A program made the translations under genes and the position numbers. Below the pieces are notes generated by a model that was not told where the DNA came from, made no database searches, and was given only the letters and a program-made list of their open reading frames with translations. From Dipylidium caninum (taxonomy: Eukaryota > Platyhelminthes > Cestoda > Cyclophyllidea > Dipylidiidae), in NCBI GenBank assembly GCA_017562135.1, contig QEYB01000229.1:372001-436000 (forward strand): a DNA stretch of 64,000 nucleotides. The letters run 5' to 3'. This document shows positions 37,761 through 50,661 of this stretch, piece by piece. How positions within the stretch are numbered: position 1 is the first letter of the stretch; each line of letters starts with the position of its first letter.

Positions 37761-40700
37761 ATGCCTAGTCCAACCGTCACCATCCAGCGCGTTCGCCGTT
37801 TGCTGAAAAGCACTTCTCGTGAGATGCGTCGAATCACTTCACGACCGATGCCAGAATCCTCAAGCACACATGCGACCTCTCCCTCGTCGAAACCTTCAAC
37901 TGAATTCGAGTATCATCCTTCAAATTGGTTAACCGATCCTCCACAGAGTGAGTTCGGCCTCTCCGAAGACCTTTTCAAAATCATGGAATTTATTGTCATT
38001 TGCCGTCAGTGCACGTTTGCTGCACTTTCCGAAATACCTTCTCATGATGGAAGAGAAAGTAAATTTCACTTTTGTGTCCTTCTTTTATTTGTGTTATTAG
38101 ATCGTAGAACGATATTATTAAGCGGATTCAAGAAACAGAAACACGCGCAATGGTGTTTCTTACACTTCCCCCGACATGCACCGGTGATTGGGAGGATACC
38201 TCCATAGCTGATCGTGTTAATTATATCTCTACACGTTTCTTGGAAGATGCTGAGTCCTGTTTATCAGAAGCCAAAGCACTCCTCTCAGGGAAAATCGTAA
38301 CCAATGAAGCCAAATCTGGTTGTCCATCGTCTGTACGTGTAATTTTGGTTTGAACCATGCATGAATGTTTATTATTAGCCAGTCCTCTTCACTTTAGACC
38401 CTTCATAAACTTGATCTGCCGAAAGAGCTGTTGATTCCGGGGTTTTGTCAAAGCGATGCTTTGAAAGTTAACCAAGAAAACAACAATTGTTTCTTCCAAT
38501 TGCTCTCAAATCCTGATCTTCGAATGGCGACTTCGTTAGTAAAAATAATCATTGGGTCTGCTTGTAGCCAGGTTAGTTAGAATGCTGGTAAAACTTTTTT
38601 GGTTGGTTTTCAAAAATTATTATTTTAAAATCTATCTTGCACTATCTCATCTCCGGCGTTAGTATTAATCTAACTTGTTCCGTTATGATCCGCAGGTTCA
38701 TCTTTTTCCTGTCTAGTGTCTTGCCATCCTCTTGAGCAAACCGATGGACGAGACTCTAGGTATAATTTCCGAAACCTAGTTTTTCACCTCACCACTTTAG
38801 ATGCACTGTGCCAGCATGACCGGGCGGAAATGCTATTCTTAATGTGAATTCTCTTCGTCTTAATGTGTTTTCCTATTAGACATATAGTCGCATTCTGTCT
38901 TCCTGCATATCTTAAGCAAATTTTTTTTAAAATCTCACTTTCGTGACGTTGCTGTACGTGGTGTGCAATTTATTTGATTTCAGGTATTGAGCCGCACTTA
39001 ACATTCACATAATGTTCAAGTGGGAAAGTTGTTATTACTATTTCATTTCATTGTGGCTTTTCTACTTGTTTCTTCAACTATTACTGACGAAAGGCTTGTG
39101 ATTGTGAAGTTTGATTTGCCCTCAAATGTGTTGATATATCTTTTAAGATTCTTTATTAATTAAGCAGTCAAGCAAACACCTGATCAGTGTTTTATTATTG
39201 CGAAGGAGAAGTGTTGTAGGCAAACACTGAAGAGTTCATGTGAATTACTAGTAGCATTGGAGTAGTCACTTTCAATAAATAACTTTAAGGAATCCTCTAA
39301 ACATTTGACTTTTTCCGAATATGCCTGATTTACACATGAACGTGCTTCCAGTCTCTTTTTCAAATGGAGCCGAAAAGAACCGCCAATAAATTTGATGCAT
39401 TATCTAAATCCATCTCTCGTTAAAGTTATTGTTACTGTGGATCAGGACGGTAGGGTGCACCATCATGTGAACCTAATTAAATAATGCTTACGGGTTCAAT
39501 CGTAGCGGCGTTTCGGTGGTCATTTTCCTTGAAGACGTCCCGCTCTTCAACGTAATTCAATTTTATCTTGCACATTACACTTGGTTCTCTGCTGCTATTA
39601 AACCCTTAATGCTTTCAGATTACTGGGAATGATCCGGAACATTGTCTAAATCGTCTGAAATACCTCCTGACCTTCTTCGACGGAGCACCCGTTCGTCCAC
39701 CTGGCGCTGTTACGGAGACTTTCCGTTTGCCCGAGAACATGGGTTTAGCTTTCGCATGGGACTGTCTCCTTAACGCTGCGCTGGCTCAGGCCGAACGACA
39801 ATTCGCCTTCTCACCGCACAGTTCCCTTCCCTTTGCTGCTGTGTTAGCCACTCTCCTTGCGCGATATCCAGAGTACATAGTGCGTTACCTGATTGTTATG
39901 ATTAATAATTGTTTTATAAGTAGATTTACTGTTCCCACTATCTGTATCTTGACTCTTGCCCCTTTGGTTTTGAAAAGTTCCGCCTAGAACGAGGTTTTTG
40001 CGCAATATTTACGATTCTCTTACGTATTACCCTAATCGAGGAAGTTACTTTAAAACTGGCAGGAGACTACAATTTTTCTGTAATTCCGATTAGTTCTGCA
40101 TCTGTTAATCGTGTTGGTAGGATGCCTTGAACCAGATATTGTATCGAGTCTTCAATTTCGAAATATATGGCTATTAGCTTTCAAATAATGAGTTTACTCC
40201 TTGAGTACATTTATCAAGACAACGATGAAGGTGAATTTACAATGTACATATGAGCGATTCGAGGTGCTAAATATTGTAACCTTATCTACACTTCAATGAC
40301 CCCATTTGTGGTAGCTTTTACCTCACTTGCTGTTAACACTGCATTAGAATAAATATTTTTCATCAATGCAGTAAAGTGCGGCGCGTTAACATGATAAACT
40401 TGATTTCACACCAGTGTTCCCTCACCAAACTGCTAATAAATTTCTTGAAAACAAAATACTCTTCCCATTTTTCGTTTCTCTTTTCTTCATCTTTTCGTTA
40501 AGTAGCAGCTGGCCTATCGCTTAGTTAAATTCTCTCCTCTTCTATTTTGAAATATCAGAAATTCAGGTCTGCCATTTAATTCACTTCTTTTTAATCTTTC
40601 GATTGAAGATTTTTCTATTCTTTACCATTTGAATCTGTTCTCGATATCCTATTTTGTTTTTCGCTCTTGCCGATCACGTCACCTTAATAAACCCTGTTCC

Positions 40701-42608
40701 ATTCCAGTCCACCTTCCTTGCACGAATGGCTTTGGCTTGCCCCATTCTTACTTGCTACGTCGACCACGCCATCTCCTTCCCCTCGCTCGGCGAAGAAGTG
40801 GATGAGAGTGTACTGCAGAGCTGGCGCGGCATCGCCCGTCTCTTTGCCGCTGTTCTCGTGGCACGTCCACCACCTAACTACACCCAGCGTCCGAAATACC
40901 TCAATCCCAAACTCCTTTGGATTACAGTGGCCGGCATTGCCCGAGAAGTGGATAAGTTCACTGCTGCCGCTGAAGTAACTACCATTTACTTCTAACATGC
41001 TCTACAATCTACAGTTAATAAGTGGTCCTGTCGTCTCGGCAGGCAATTTCTTTAATTGATTTGTTTCAAGGGCTTTCATTCATTGTTCATTCTCAGTGGC
41101 AGTTATTGTCCCGTAGCTTCCGAGTCTAGTCTGCCCGTCTGATTTCTTTTACTAGCGCCTAATATCGAATTACCCTCTTATTTCTCTGTATGGTGCGACG
41201 ATCACTGATATCTCTATTCATTTTCGAAGTGCAAATTTTCGAGTATTTGTACTTTAATGGTCACCGTAGCTAAGATTTCAGTATTTGATTGATCTAACAA
41301 GATGTAAATAACTGTGATAGTTTCGGGACACATTCACTTAGTCTACCACTGATGGACACACGGATTCTTCAGTGCGCTCTCTGTAAGATGTCAAAGTGGC
41401 GAATGAACCGGCGCGAGGTAATATTTTATATATTAGGGGTCGAAGGTGCCGTGCCTTTCCTACTCCAAGTGCAGTAATTTGAGTGCTACTTCCACTTTAT
41501 AAGCCGCTATGAGGTAGCACTCATGTTATTCGTCCTGTGTCCTGTGTTTTACTACGCCGTTCATTTGCAAATCGTTTATTTTTGTCTGTCAATGCATTGC
41601 TACCATTATTCAAAGGCAACGGAGAACAAGGATGCCAATGATTGGTTTTGATGCATGAGTGATAATAGTTGAAATGTGAGATTGCCATATTTTCTGCTAA
41701 TCGGAGATGGCTATGGCCACAGAAGTGTGTGTTGTGTGACGTGTCAGTTTAATTTGTAGCTGTGTTGAAATAGTGCCATTCTCTTCCTCTCTCACTTGCT
41801 GGCCCATTTGGTCACAGTGCTATGCTTTGAGCAGACGTTTAGTTCGGTCTTGTTTTCCTCAGCCTTTGGGTTAACCGCATCTCGTAGTAATTCTGTCCCT
41901 TGTTCATGCAGGTTTTGTCCTACTCTCTTTAATTACCTTCCTCACCCCGCCCTCATCCGAACGAAATGAAATCAGATGAGTTCTGCGGTAGCAGTGTAAC
42001 TTGGGCACTTAGATTGGACATGCATTGACTTACCCAGATATCCCAACACGACTGATGGGCAACTTATTTCTCAGAGCATCCGCCTCGTGCTGAACACAAA
42101 GGCAGGGCATTTTGGCGGTTTAGTGGATTACTGATAGCTGGACTGTATTTTGCACCTCACCAACTGTTCCCCACGTTGGCCAACAAAAGACCCTGCCATG
42201 TTGGTCTCCATCACATGCCGAATATTTTGTCTCTCGTCATAAACCTTTAACCAACATTTCCTGTCCAGAAGCCAAGTGTAATAAAGTTTTTTTTTGACCA
42301 TGTCAGCCAAATCACAGCAAATCTGTGATGCTGGTGTTTAGCGCAATAATTTCTTATTGTGCCTCTGTAATCACTAAATTCTGTCATATTTCCAGGTTCT
42401 GCACGGATTAATAGAAATAGGAGGTTACGTTCTACTGCGGCTCTATCGCAATCAGGCAAAACGTCTCTTCAAAAGTATCATCGACTCCGTTGGGGATTCG
42501 CAGTCGGTTTCAGAAATAGCCCTAATTACGTGCTTGGAGCAACTTCTCGACCCTGCCACTTCCTTTGAAAATGGATACGGTGTCCTCCTAGACGACTTTT
42601 GGAATTAA
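37761..42608 (+). CDS. GLE1: mRNA export factor GLE1
   Basis: GLE1 activates the DEAD-box ATPase DBP5/DDX19 with inositol hexakisphosphate at the cytoplasmic face of the nuclear pore. Proposed exons are 37761-38058, ~38139-38332, 38398-38571, 39619-39879, 40708-40974 and 42396-42608. The C-terminal GLE1 fold is recognisable from several blocks: the alpha-helical PHSSLPFAAVLATLLARYPE segment, then FLARMALACPILTCYV, then SWRGIARLFAAVLVA (human RKMSGMIRLYAAIIQ), then GGYVLLRLYRNQAKRLFKSI (human [20 protein letters not shown]). The stop follows LLDDFWN. The N-terminal part is short and poorly conserved, giving about 470 residues against 698 in humans. An additional N-terminal exon is possible, and the exon 1-2 junction is uncertain. 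No similar gene lies nearby. Confidence 0.72.
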
Positions 42609-44582
42609 TTGTTTCCGACTTTTCCTATCTGTTTGTCTACATTATGTGTCGTCCATGGACTAGACTTGTACTAGATTTCAAACTTGGATGCATAAATCCT
42701 TACTGTCATGCTTTCGGCTTTTTCTGTTGGTGCTTGAAGCCGAAGGTGCAAGTGCTCCCTCTACCATTCTCGACGGCCAACTATTCCTCTTAGTGTGGAA
42801 GAGGTATTTGTAGCTGAGCCACTTTTCTAGTCAACTTTACTGCCCCGTGTAAAAATCTCCCGTTTTGTATGCTTTTCAGCCAGTACCTTTCTTACATTGG
42901 ATAGTCAGTAGTCGCTCTCATTACCGTTGATCACTTCGTGCAAAACCTCTCTCTCCCCCTCTCCCATCCTCGTTAATTGTACTTTACAGACACGAAAAAG
43001 GATGTTCCACAAAGGTTTACGTCTTTTGAAAGTGTATTAAATTGAGGCGAACTTTTTGGGGAGATTTTGGAAGTATTTTATTGAGACCATATTAAAATTT
43101 TCTCGTCTACATTTTCCCAGTATTTGGCTAGGAGTTGTTAATAGCCAAAGACGTTAGATGGAGTCGCGTAGCTGTCTTATCGGTCAATTCGAGATGTGAT
43201 TCCACTTACTTTACCGTTATGCTCTTCGAAGGTCCAGGTCTCCGTCACCGTCGTCGGCTACTAGTCGCCAGCGTTATGATTGGCGTTTCTTGGCTTATCG
43301 GGATCAGCGTCTTGATTACAATGAGGCAACGTGATATATTCATCTGCTTTCTGTATTCTATGTCCCTTTCAGTTTTTGGGAAACTGGCCGGTTATAATGT
43401 CGACTTCACTGATACAGACAGCAAATGTTAAGGAGCTAGGTGTATAGACAATATATATTGTCATAATGTATATTTAGGACGCTATCCTCGACACAACATT
43501 TGATGTTTCGGCTAAAAGACCAGTTGTGGGATGTGAGGCTTTGAATTTGGTCGTCTACAGAGTTCAAATTATACGATTGCCAAGGTGCGTACGACCGTGT
43601 AGTTGCTAAGTGGGCACTTCTTCCTCATTCGGTTTTGTTTCTAATTTGAACACTTTCAACGGTTGTCATTCCAAACTTGCTAAGGTTGGTATGTCCGAAG
43701 AATATCAGAGAGGTGGGAATAGTCATTAAACATAGGGTGCTTACCCACTCACGGAAGAATCAAAGCGCAATCGCAGTCTCTACGTCGGTTGAATTTTATG
43801 AATTGGCCTCAACCGTCATGAAGAGTGGAAGAAAGACATCTAACTGTGCAAGTCCTGAATGCTCTTTTTCGGTCAATGTGGTGGGTTTGGAGGCTGACTC
43901 CCAACGTGGGATTAAATAAAAGTCAGCTACAAAAGAATTACGCGATGCCGAGGGGCAAAGGAACGCCGGCATCCTTCCGATCGAGATGCATAGGTGACGG
44001 ACGTCTCTCTCAGTCGGTCAGCTCGGTTTCCTGAGACCACTAAAGGTTTGCAATTTGCGGTGACATCTTTTTAGTTTGATATCGACCTTGCGAGTGTGGA
44101 CAGCACTGAGGAGCAGCCCCAAACCAAAAAACTGAAATGGTGACCCGCTTCCCTGCTCCTAGCTTGGGCCGTCAGTAAACGGAATACCCAAATGATAAAT
44201 TCGTCTGACGAATATAATGAAAGTGAAGTGAGAAAGGGAGCATGACCTACCTTCCATAAAACTGTCGTATGGCAATAGTTAAGCAGCTGATTTGAGCAAA
44301 TGCTTAAAGCAAAAGCCTATAGATTTTATATCAGGAACAAACAGTACAGACCCAGCGAGGAAACCGCCCTTAAACACGGTAAACGTATAATCACCCTCAA
44401 GGAGGCCTCTTGTTTTTGCTGTCTGACATTGAACGCACCTCTTAAAATAATGTGCAAGCGTAAAAATTGAAATTTTTTATTCACAGGTCTATGAATGACA
44501 GATGTAAACTTGACAAACAGCCGTTTGTTAGAAGTCACAACATGTTTGGTACCGCAAAACTAAAAACCCTAAGTTCATTTGT
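42609..44582. other. Region between convergent GLE1 and NDUFA8
   Basis: About 2 kb between two convergent genes. Most of it looks noncoding. Two short open stretches with splice-like edges are listed separately because they could belong to a small unrecognised gene. Confidence 0.4.
43207..43584 (+). other. Possible exons of an unrecognised gene
   Basis: One open stretch near 43220-43330 reads RRSRSPSPSSATSRQRYDWR and ends beside GTGATA. A second, 43478-43584, is preceded by TATTTAG, reads DAILDTTFDVSAKRPVVG with 35 open codons, and is followed by the donor GTGCGT. I recognise no family in either. The RS/SP content of the first resembles splicing-related proteins, but that is weak. Without a start codon or a third exon this remains a hint. 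Confidence 0.2.
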
Positions 44583-45601
44583 CTAGAACATGGCTTCGTT
44601 GACGTGCTTGCGTGACTCCAATTTTTCGGGATCAGGCATGTTATCAAAGTCTGGCATATCCGGAGTGCGCTCAGGCATGGGGGCCAAATTTGGAACCGGT
44701 TTGGGGCGATTTGTATCCACGAGACGAACTCGGTTGAAATAACCCAATTCGGGTCTTTCCACCCCCAATTTTTCCTTGATGCATTTGTCCAATGGGTATT
44801 GCAACTTGCGACAGCTATAAGACAAACCAGTAATTGGAATTCGTTACAGTTCCCAATATATTAAATTAGGTTGTTGACATTGAAACAAGGTAGATAAACG
44901 CATTTTTTGAAAGCATACGAGGGTTATTTCAGCTGACCTAGACTACAGTTTGATTAGACGCATTGTGAAAACTATTGTAAGCGTTTGATAACGAAATAGC
45001 AAGATTCTACACGAACTCAACAAATATACACCAACTATCAAATAGCAATTATTCAAATGAGATTTAAAATAACGTGATATACGTATAGGAATGATGAATG
45101 GTCAAAATCATCTAGAGTAAAAGGAAGTAGACAAAACTATAAGAGCGATGGTCGAAGGTGACCGATTGTGATTATAATAAGCGATTAGTGCAGCACGGTG
45201 TAAAAAGAGAGTTTAAATGGACGATATCTTTCAGTACTCAAAGTTAATACAAAAGCAACGCCTACTTTTCGATGCTAAAGTAGGGTCCGCCGTGTTTCCA
45301 TATACATTGATGATAGGTCGTGAAAACATCAAAGCAATTTTTCTTCAATTTTTTAAGGAATTCTAAGCCGCAGGCGGTCACTTCTTTCCCTTCCCTAAGG
45401 CATTTTCTCGGATCGTGGTACTCTTGATTACAAAGCATGAACTCCTGAGATATTCACAGTCCTTAGAAGGCATACCTTTGATTGTTGGTCGCAGACCTTT
45501 CCCATATATAACGCTGCTGCAAGCAGAGGAACAGACGTCATTTTAATTTCGGGAACCTCCAGTTCCTCAAGTGTCGGCAGCTCCGTTGACTTCGTAATCA
45601 T
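44583..45601 (-). CDS. NDUFA8: NADH dehydrogenase (ubiquinone) 1 alpha subcomplex subunit 8
   Basis: An accessory subunit of mitochondrial complex I in the intermembrane space, imported through the MIA40 disulfide relay. Exons are 45601-45476, 45444-45266 and 44814-44583, with introns of 31 bp and 451 bp. All four CX9C motifs are present: CDQQSKEFMLC, CLREGKEVTAC, CFDVFTTYHQC and CRKLQYPLDKC, the first two and last two making the twin CHCH folds. The N-terminal ELPTLEELEVPEIK closely follows human ELPTLEELKVDEVK, and KLGVERPELGYFNRV follows human KLGWVRPDLGELSKV. The protein is about 178 residues (human 172). The C-terminal tail is Pro/Glu-rich and differs from human, which is normal for this family. 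Confidence 0.94.
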
Positions 45602-47071
45602 GTAGGGACACGATAATCGGCTTTTGTGAAAAGCGCCAACAAATAGAGTATATAAAACGAATAATTTGCACAAACCATTCCTTGCGACCAATAGTATTAT
45701 TGCTGGCATTTGTAATGACTTTCAACGCTGGATAATTTTCTTTATGTTTAAAATATACACGGTGAACTATTTAATAGTTTGCTTCTTTCCCAAGTGCTTC
45801 GCTGCGAAAGGACATCATATTCGTCAGATTCGCCTTATTCTCCTGAAAATGCATTGCCACGAATACCAACGTAGCAGACGGTATGTCCACAAACAATGTT
45901 CTCTGCATTCGCACGCCATGTATTAAGCTCGGGCCAATGGAAAATCTCATCTTGACCAGCAATGTCGCATATATGCGTATTTATAAGTGGGAAATGCGCG
46001 AATTAATATTGTGATCGGTCCAATTCCTTCACTTGCGACATATCGTCTCTTTGTAAAATGTTTTTTGGCTGCCCTTGATGGGATTTGAGGTGTAAGTTCA
46101 AGCTAGAAATTCACACTATTTGTTTTGTATTCCATAGGAAGATGTGTCATAATAAACGGTTGACCTCGATAAGGTTCTCTCATCGCCTAGTCGTCCTCCA
46201 GAGTATGCAGTGTAAAATTCACACCATCTAAAGGAGCAGTAACATAACAAAATGATTGTATGCTAGATCACATTACGGTCATTCGACTACCACAAATTTT
46301 AACCGTAGTAACTTTCCTCTGAAAAAGAATAAAAAAGATAAAACTTGATTCGTGAACTCCGAAGTTAACCGACCTGAGATAACTTAACTATAATCGTTTG
46401 TTGGGACTTGGTGATCCCCTTGACAATTTGATCATGATTCTCCAATATTTCTTATAAGGAGGTCGAAATGAGGACGTTATTTGATCCAACAACTTGTCTC
46501 GTGCCCCTGTACTGTTCGCTAGAAGACAATGAATAGCAGTCCCACCTTTCGATTCATCGCTTCTCTCGTAAATTGTCGAGCCCATGGAAAGGATACTATT
46601 GCCGTCATAGAGAAGAATTTCGGCTTTAAAGTATTTATGACGTAGAAGCATAAGTGCGATTTCTATACCAATGCACACGATAAATGCAGCATTATACCCA
46701 TTATCACCAAGTCACTTCGGAATTTTGGAGCGGTACAGCTGTGGATATTAGGCCGCCACGGTGAAGGTCGGACTGCCAAAACAACGGAAAAGCTGAAACT
46801 GTCCTATTGCAAAATGATCCCAATTTGACGTGGCTGAAACAACTGCGCAACTTCGTCTGCCAATTATGATACAAATTTTCACGACGTGTGAGCTTATGTG
46901 GAATTCCAAACTTTCATAAGGACAAAGTGCCCCTACATTAGACTTACCTAACTTGAATGGTTCGACCGCCTTGGTAAGATGACTAGGTTTCCCGAAGAAT
47001 TATACCATTACGCCATTAGTAGTCCCATCCTCACCAACTCGCATCGAAGATTCTTTCTCCTCCTTTGTATC
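45602..47071. other. Upstream of NDUFA8: no gene recognised
   Basis: About 1.5 kb without a supported gene. Open frames such as 46388-46678 on the minus strand are under 100 codons and resemble nothing known. The NDUFA8 promoter should lie just above 45601. Confidence 0.4.
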
Positions 47072-47935
47072 CATCGAACAAATCGGATTTTCGTTCCCCC
47101 ATTTTTGTCCATCACAAAGTAGGTTCTCAACTGCTTGTCGCGTCCTTATCCATCGTATCCCTAACGGCTTCAAGACCCCCATTAGCGGAACACTATGTAG
47201 AGGGCCATTCACTAAATGCAGTAATCGGGCGGTGATTCTTCAACGAACTCTCCATACCTGCCTTCAATGTAAACTCGGATAAATGCCCGTGATGCATTTG
47301 ATTTACATCCACGACTCTCAACTTTGGACGTCTAAATTCCTAAACTTTAATCACTGACTTACCACCACACCACTTGAATAAATCAACGTCAAGACTTGGA
47401 GCAACCGAATACCACTAGACGGAGTGCAACACAGTAACCAACTGCGCACGTCCATTCCCATCCCGGCCCGGCCACCTTAACCCTCAGGTCAAAAGTAGGA
47501 CTGCCCTCCGGGATGTCCCACAGGACGGCTCCGCCTTTGTGCGCGTCGAACAAATCGGATTTTTGTTCCGTTCATATGCTTAACGACTCCAAGACCCCCA
47601 TCAACAGAAAAATATGTAGAGGGCCGGTCATTACATTCATCAATATAGTTGTGAACTATTCATATCTGCTTTCAATAAAGAGCCTCATTTGATTTACATC
47701 TACGACTCTAAAATTTGGACGTCCCAATTTCCACACTCCGATCGCTGACTTACCGCCAGAGCACTTGACTAAATCAACGTCAAGACTTTGAGCACCAGAA
47801 TACCGCTAAACGGAACGCCATACAGCAACCGACTGAGTACTTCCCGTCCCGGCCACTTTAACCATCCACTCAGTATCTCCTACACGCAGTGGAGCTGCCC
47901 TCCGGGATATCCCACATGGCGGCTCTCATGCGACC
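47072..47935 (+). repeat. Tandem duplication of a roughly 475-bp block
   Basis: Copy 1 (about 47072-47530) and copy 2 (about 47546-47935) share many blocks in the same order. Both start with CGAACAAATCGGATTTT-CGTT or TGTT. Both then have AAGACCCCCAT, ATGTAGAGGGCC, CATTTGATTTACATC, AAATCAACGTCAAGACTT, CTGCCCTCCGGGAT and CCCACA-GG/TGG-CGGCT. Copy 2 is shorter through internal deletions. No open frame spans both. Confidence 0.85.
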
Positions 47936-48414
47936 TCGTGCGCATGCGCGCCCAAGTTAGTTTGGGGCAAGTTTTGTTCAAGCCACCAACCCCTCCAACC
48001 TCCAAACGCACACTCATTGGCCTGTTCGAACAGAAGTGACTCACCAAGACAAACACTCTTCGCCGTCCATACTGGACACGGCTTCTCTGACTAATCGACA
48101 GATGTCACTACTTCTGCACGTGGAGGACCGCTTTCGTTCTCCCCAACTCCCACAACACCGCACATTAAACACCCCAATTTACCTCTCAGGGTCTCTTCGC
48201 CGACTCGACGTTACTTCACCAAAATTAACACGACTGCAACCGTCCATTTTGCACTGAAGTCAGGAATACAAATGGTAGGCACATTCTTTCACACTTTCAT
48301 ACGTACTTCACCAAACGAGTGTTGCACTTGTACAAAAACAAATAGAGTTTAACGGTATAAAATGGGTGGAGGACATAGGTATATAAAGGGCAGGGAAGTC
48401 TGTTCGTCCCAGTG
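47936..48414. other. Downstream flank of the innexin gene
   Basis: No gene recognised. The open frame at 48036-48257 is short and without a domain. The 3' untranslated region of the minus-strand innexin should lie at the right-hand end. Confidence 0.4.
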
Positions 48415-50661
48415 TCACACAAATCGCTGCTTCAATACGTAACTCTCATCGGCTTTCTCCGAGTCAAATGACTGATTTGCAGTGGTTATTATTACTGGTC
48501 CATCCTTCTGAATCGACGATGCAGCAGTCAGTTTCTCATGGCGAAGGAAGCGCTCGAAGAGGGCTTGTAGCACCTCATTCGTGATAATGTCTCCAGCGTT
48601 GATTCGCATCATGTAGAGGAGGAATGTCCCATCGGAGCGAAGGCACGTGCTCTCGAAGCGTTGCAGGCTGTCCCGCATACTCGGGTCGTAGGTATCCGCA
48701 ATTTTCAAATATCGAATCAGCGTTCTTATTCGTCTTCTTCGCATGGAAAGACGCAGGATCCAGACGGTTATACTGATCGCTTGAAGCGTGGCGATTAGGA
48801 CGAACCAGAACCAGAGGAAAATGTAAATCTTCTCATTGAGCATATTAACAGGCAGAGTGCATTGAGCAATTAAGGTGGGAACGGATCTTCCCACCAGTTT
48901 GATGGGGACACGACAGTAGCCCACACGAGGGAAGATTAGCGTCTCCTGCCAATAACGACCTTGACAAAGATCGATCAAAACTTGGATTCCAAAGAGTTGG
49001 TGTCTGCCGTCCATTCCGAGGAAGTGTTCCATGACTGCGAGCTGGATGACAGCGTTGAAGAAGTAGAGGAACTTGACCACGAGGTAATAGGCACTTAAGG
49101 CGCGTCCAAGTCGTTTTCGAGGAAAGCATTCTCGACACAGCTCAGCCAACTGGCTGCACGGATTGGAGGATGGTTTGGTGAGTGGACGTCGGGCGAAGAG
49201 AAGTGTGTCCAAAGCGGAGGCCAGAAACTGGACTTTGGCGTTCCGTATAGGACCCGATTCCCGGGCGGCAAATTGCGCCGATTCGATGTAGAAGCAAAGA
49301 TTTGTTCCAATACGATTAAACGTAATGGTCTCCCATACCAGTGATGGGAAATAGCACAGGATTGCTTGCAAGGCCAACACCAAAGAAACCCACTGGTAGT
49401 AGTCTACAAGACAAGGTTGAATGTTGCATTAAAAAAGGGCCAAATAATATTTTTCAATGATGGAAACCCCTCTATTTGCGGAGTGGATGTTTTGTAAGAC
49501 ATAACACCACCAGTACACCGATTTTACTGACACCTAAAAAATGTCAGAGAACAAGAGAATTTGCCGAGAATTATGGTGAAAGGGTGAGCAGAACAGTAGT
49601 GGCCTACGGCGCCCGTATGGGTGCCTCCCGCCTCATGAAGGATGGAGAAGTTAACACTCCACACTCGCTGGAAACCCAAATGGGGGAGCAACTGAAGTGA
49701 TTGTCCTAGCCCGCATGTATTGCTCTCTCCCTAGGTATTTCGAGGTTCCATAGAAGACCAGTAAAAGAAGCACGAGAGGGCAGAAGACCTAACGCTGACG
49801 GTGCAATGAAAAGCATTCAAATCAAATCGAAAAAAATCACTACCGGCTGCTTTAAGAATGATTAAAATGTTCCTCTGTGGTGCCAACAGACAAACTGTGT
49901 CCACAAAAAGGCAACAAGACAATGGCAAAGCCCACCGTGGCAGACCAAAGGTTCGCCACAAGGAAAAGCGTCGGTAAAAAGACATTCATTCTGGGCTCAG
50001 GCTCGATAAAGCATTACGTGTAAAACACTGGGTACGAAAGAAGAGTCTTGTTACTAACACAGGACCTTAACTGACCATATGACATAGTAGACCGACCCAG
50101 CATTAATAAAACCTGCGAGGTCAACGCCAGCACCACCACGTTAAACAAGAATCCTGTCGGGAGGTGACTCATTAGACCCGCAGAAGGGGTCTGGAGGCAT
50201 TCAACAATCCCTCAAATTAGAAGATGAAAAGAGGCCGTCCGGAACAATAGCTCGGTGCGATTATCATGATCGAATCACCTTAACCCCGACCAAGTAAACA
50301 AAACCGGATTTTATAATACAGATACGACGCCCAGACGGAAAAACATACTTAATTTCCTGCTTTCAAGGTAGTCCCAGTACTCGGGATCCTCCAAGCGATT
50401 GGTATTTACGTCCGCCGGAACAGTCCCGTTGACCCAACAGAACGCGTTAATGTAGGATATCATGTTGGAGCCGGAGAAGGTGGTGGCGGTGTAACAGGAC
50501 ATTGGCTCGAAGACGTAGGATTTGAGGGTCACAATAGTGAAACAAATCACCAAGATGATGAAGGAGAGGAGGTAGGCACATCGGTCAGCAAAGTCGTGCA
50601 AATTTCCCGCGTCAACGAAGTGAAGCTTGTCAAGCTGGGTGAGGAATTCTTGGGCAACCAT
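48415..50661 (-). CDS. inx: Innexin gap-junction protein
   Basis: Innexins form invertebrate gap junctions and hemichannels in the plasma membrane. Two exons, 50661-50350 and 49403-48415, join in phase 1 (donor GTATGT, acceptor TTGTAG) and recreate the family signature NYYQWVSLVLALQAILCY exactly at the junction. TM1 is YLLSFIILVICFTIVTL. The first extracellular loop has two cysteines (MSCYTATTF and AFCWVNGTVP). TM2 follows the YYQW motif. TM3 is near YYLVVKFLYFFNAVIQ. The second loop has GYCRV and AQCTLPVN, and TM4 is IFLWFWFVLIATLQAI. The cytoplasmic tail is short. The protein is about 433 residues, typical for the family. The ATG at 50661 opens MVAQEFLTQLDKL, a normal innexin N-terminus. 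Flatworms have many innexins, and I cannot say which paralogue this is. Confidence 0.95.

Noticed and set aside
38059..38207. Continuation of the first GLE1 frame past 38058
   Set aside because: The continued frame has no GLE1-like content and stops at 38207. Splicing at the GTAAAT donor into the frame reading TRAMVFLTLPP leads on to the later exons.
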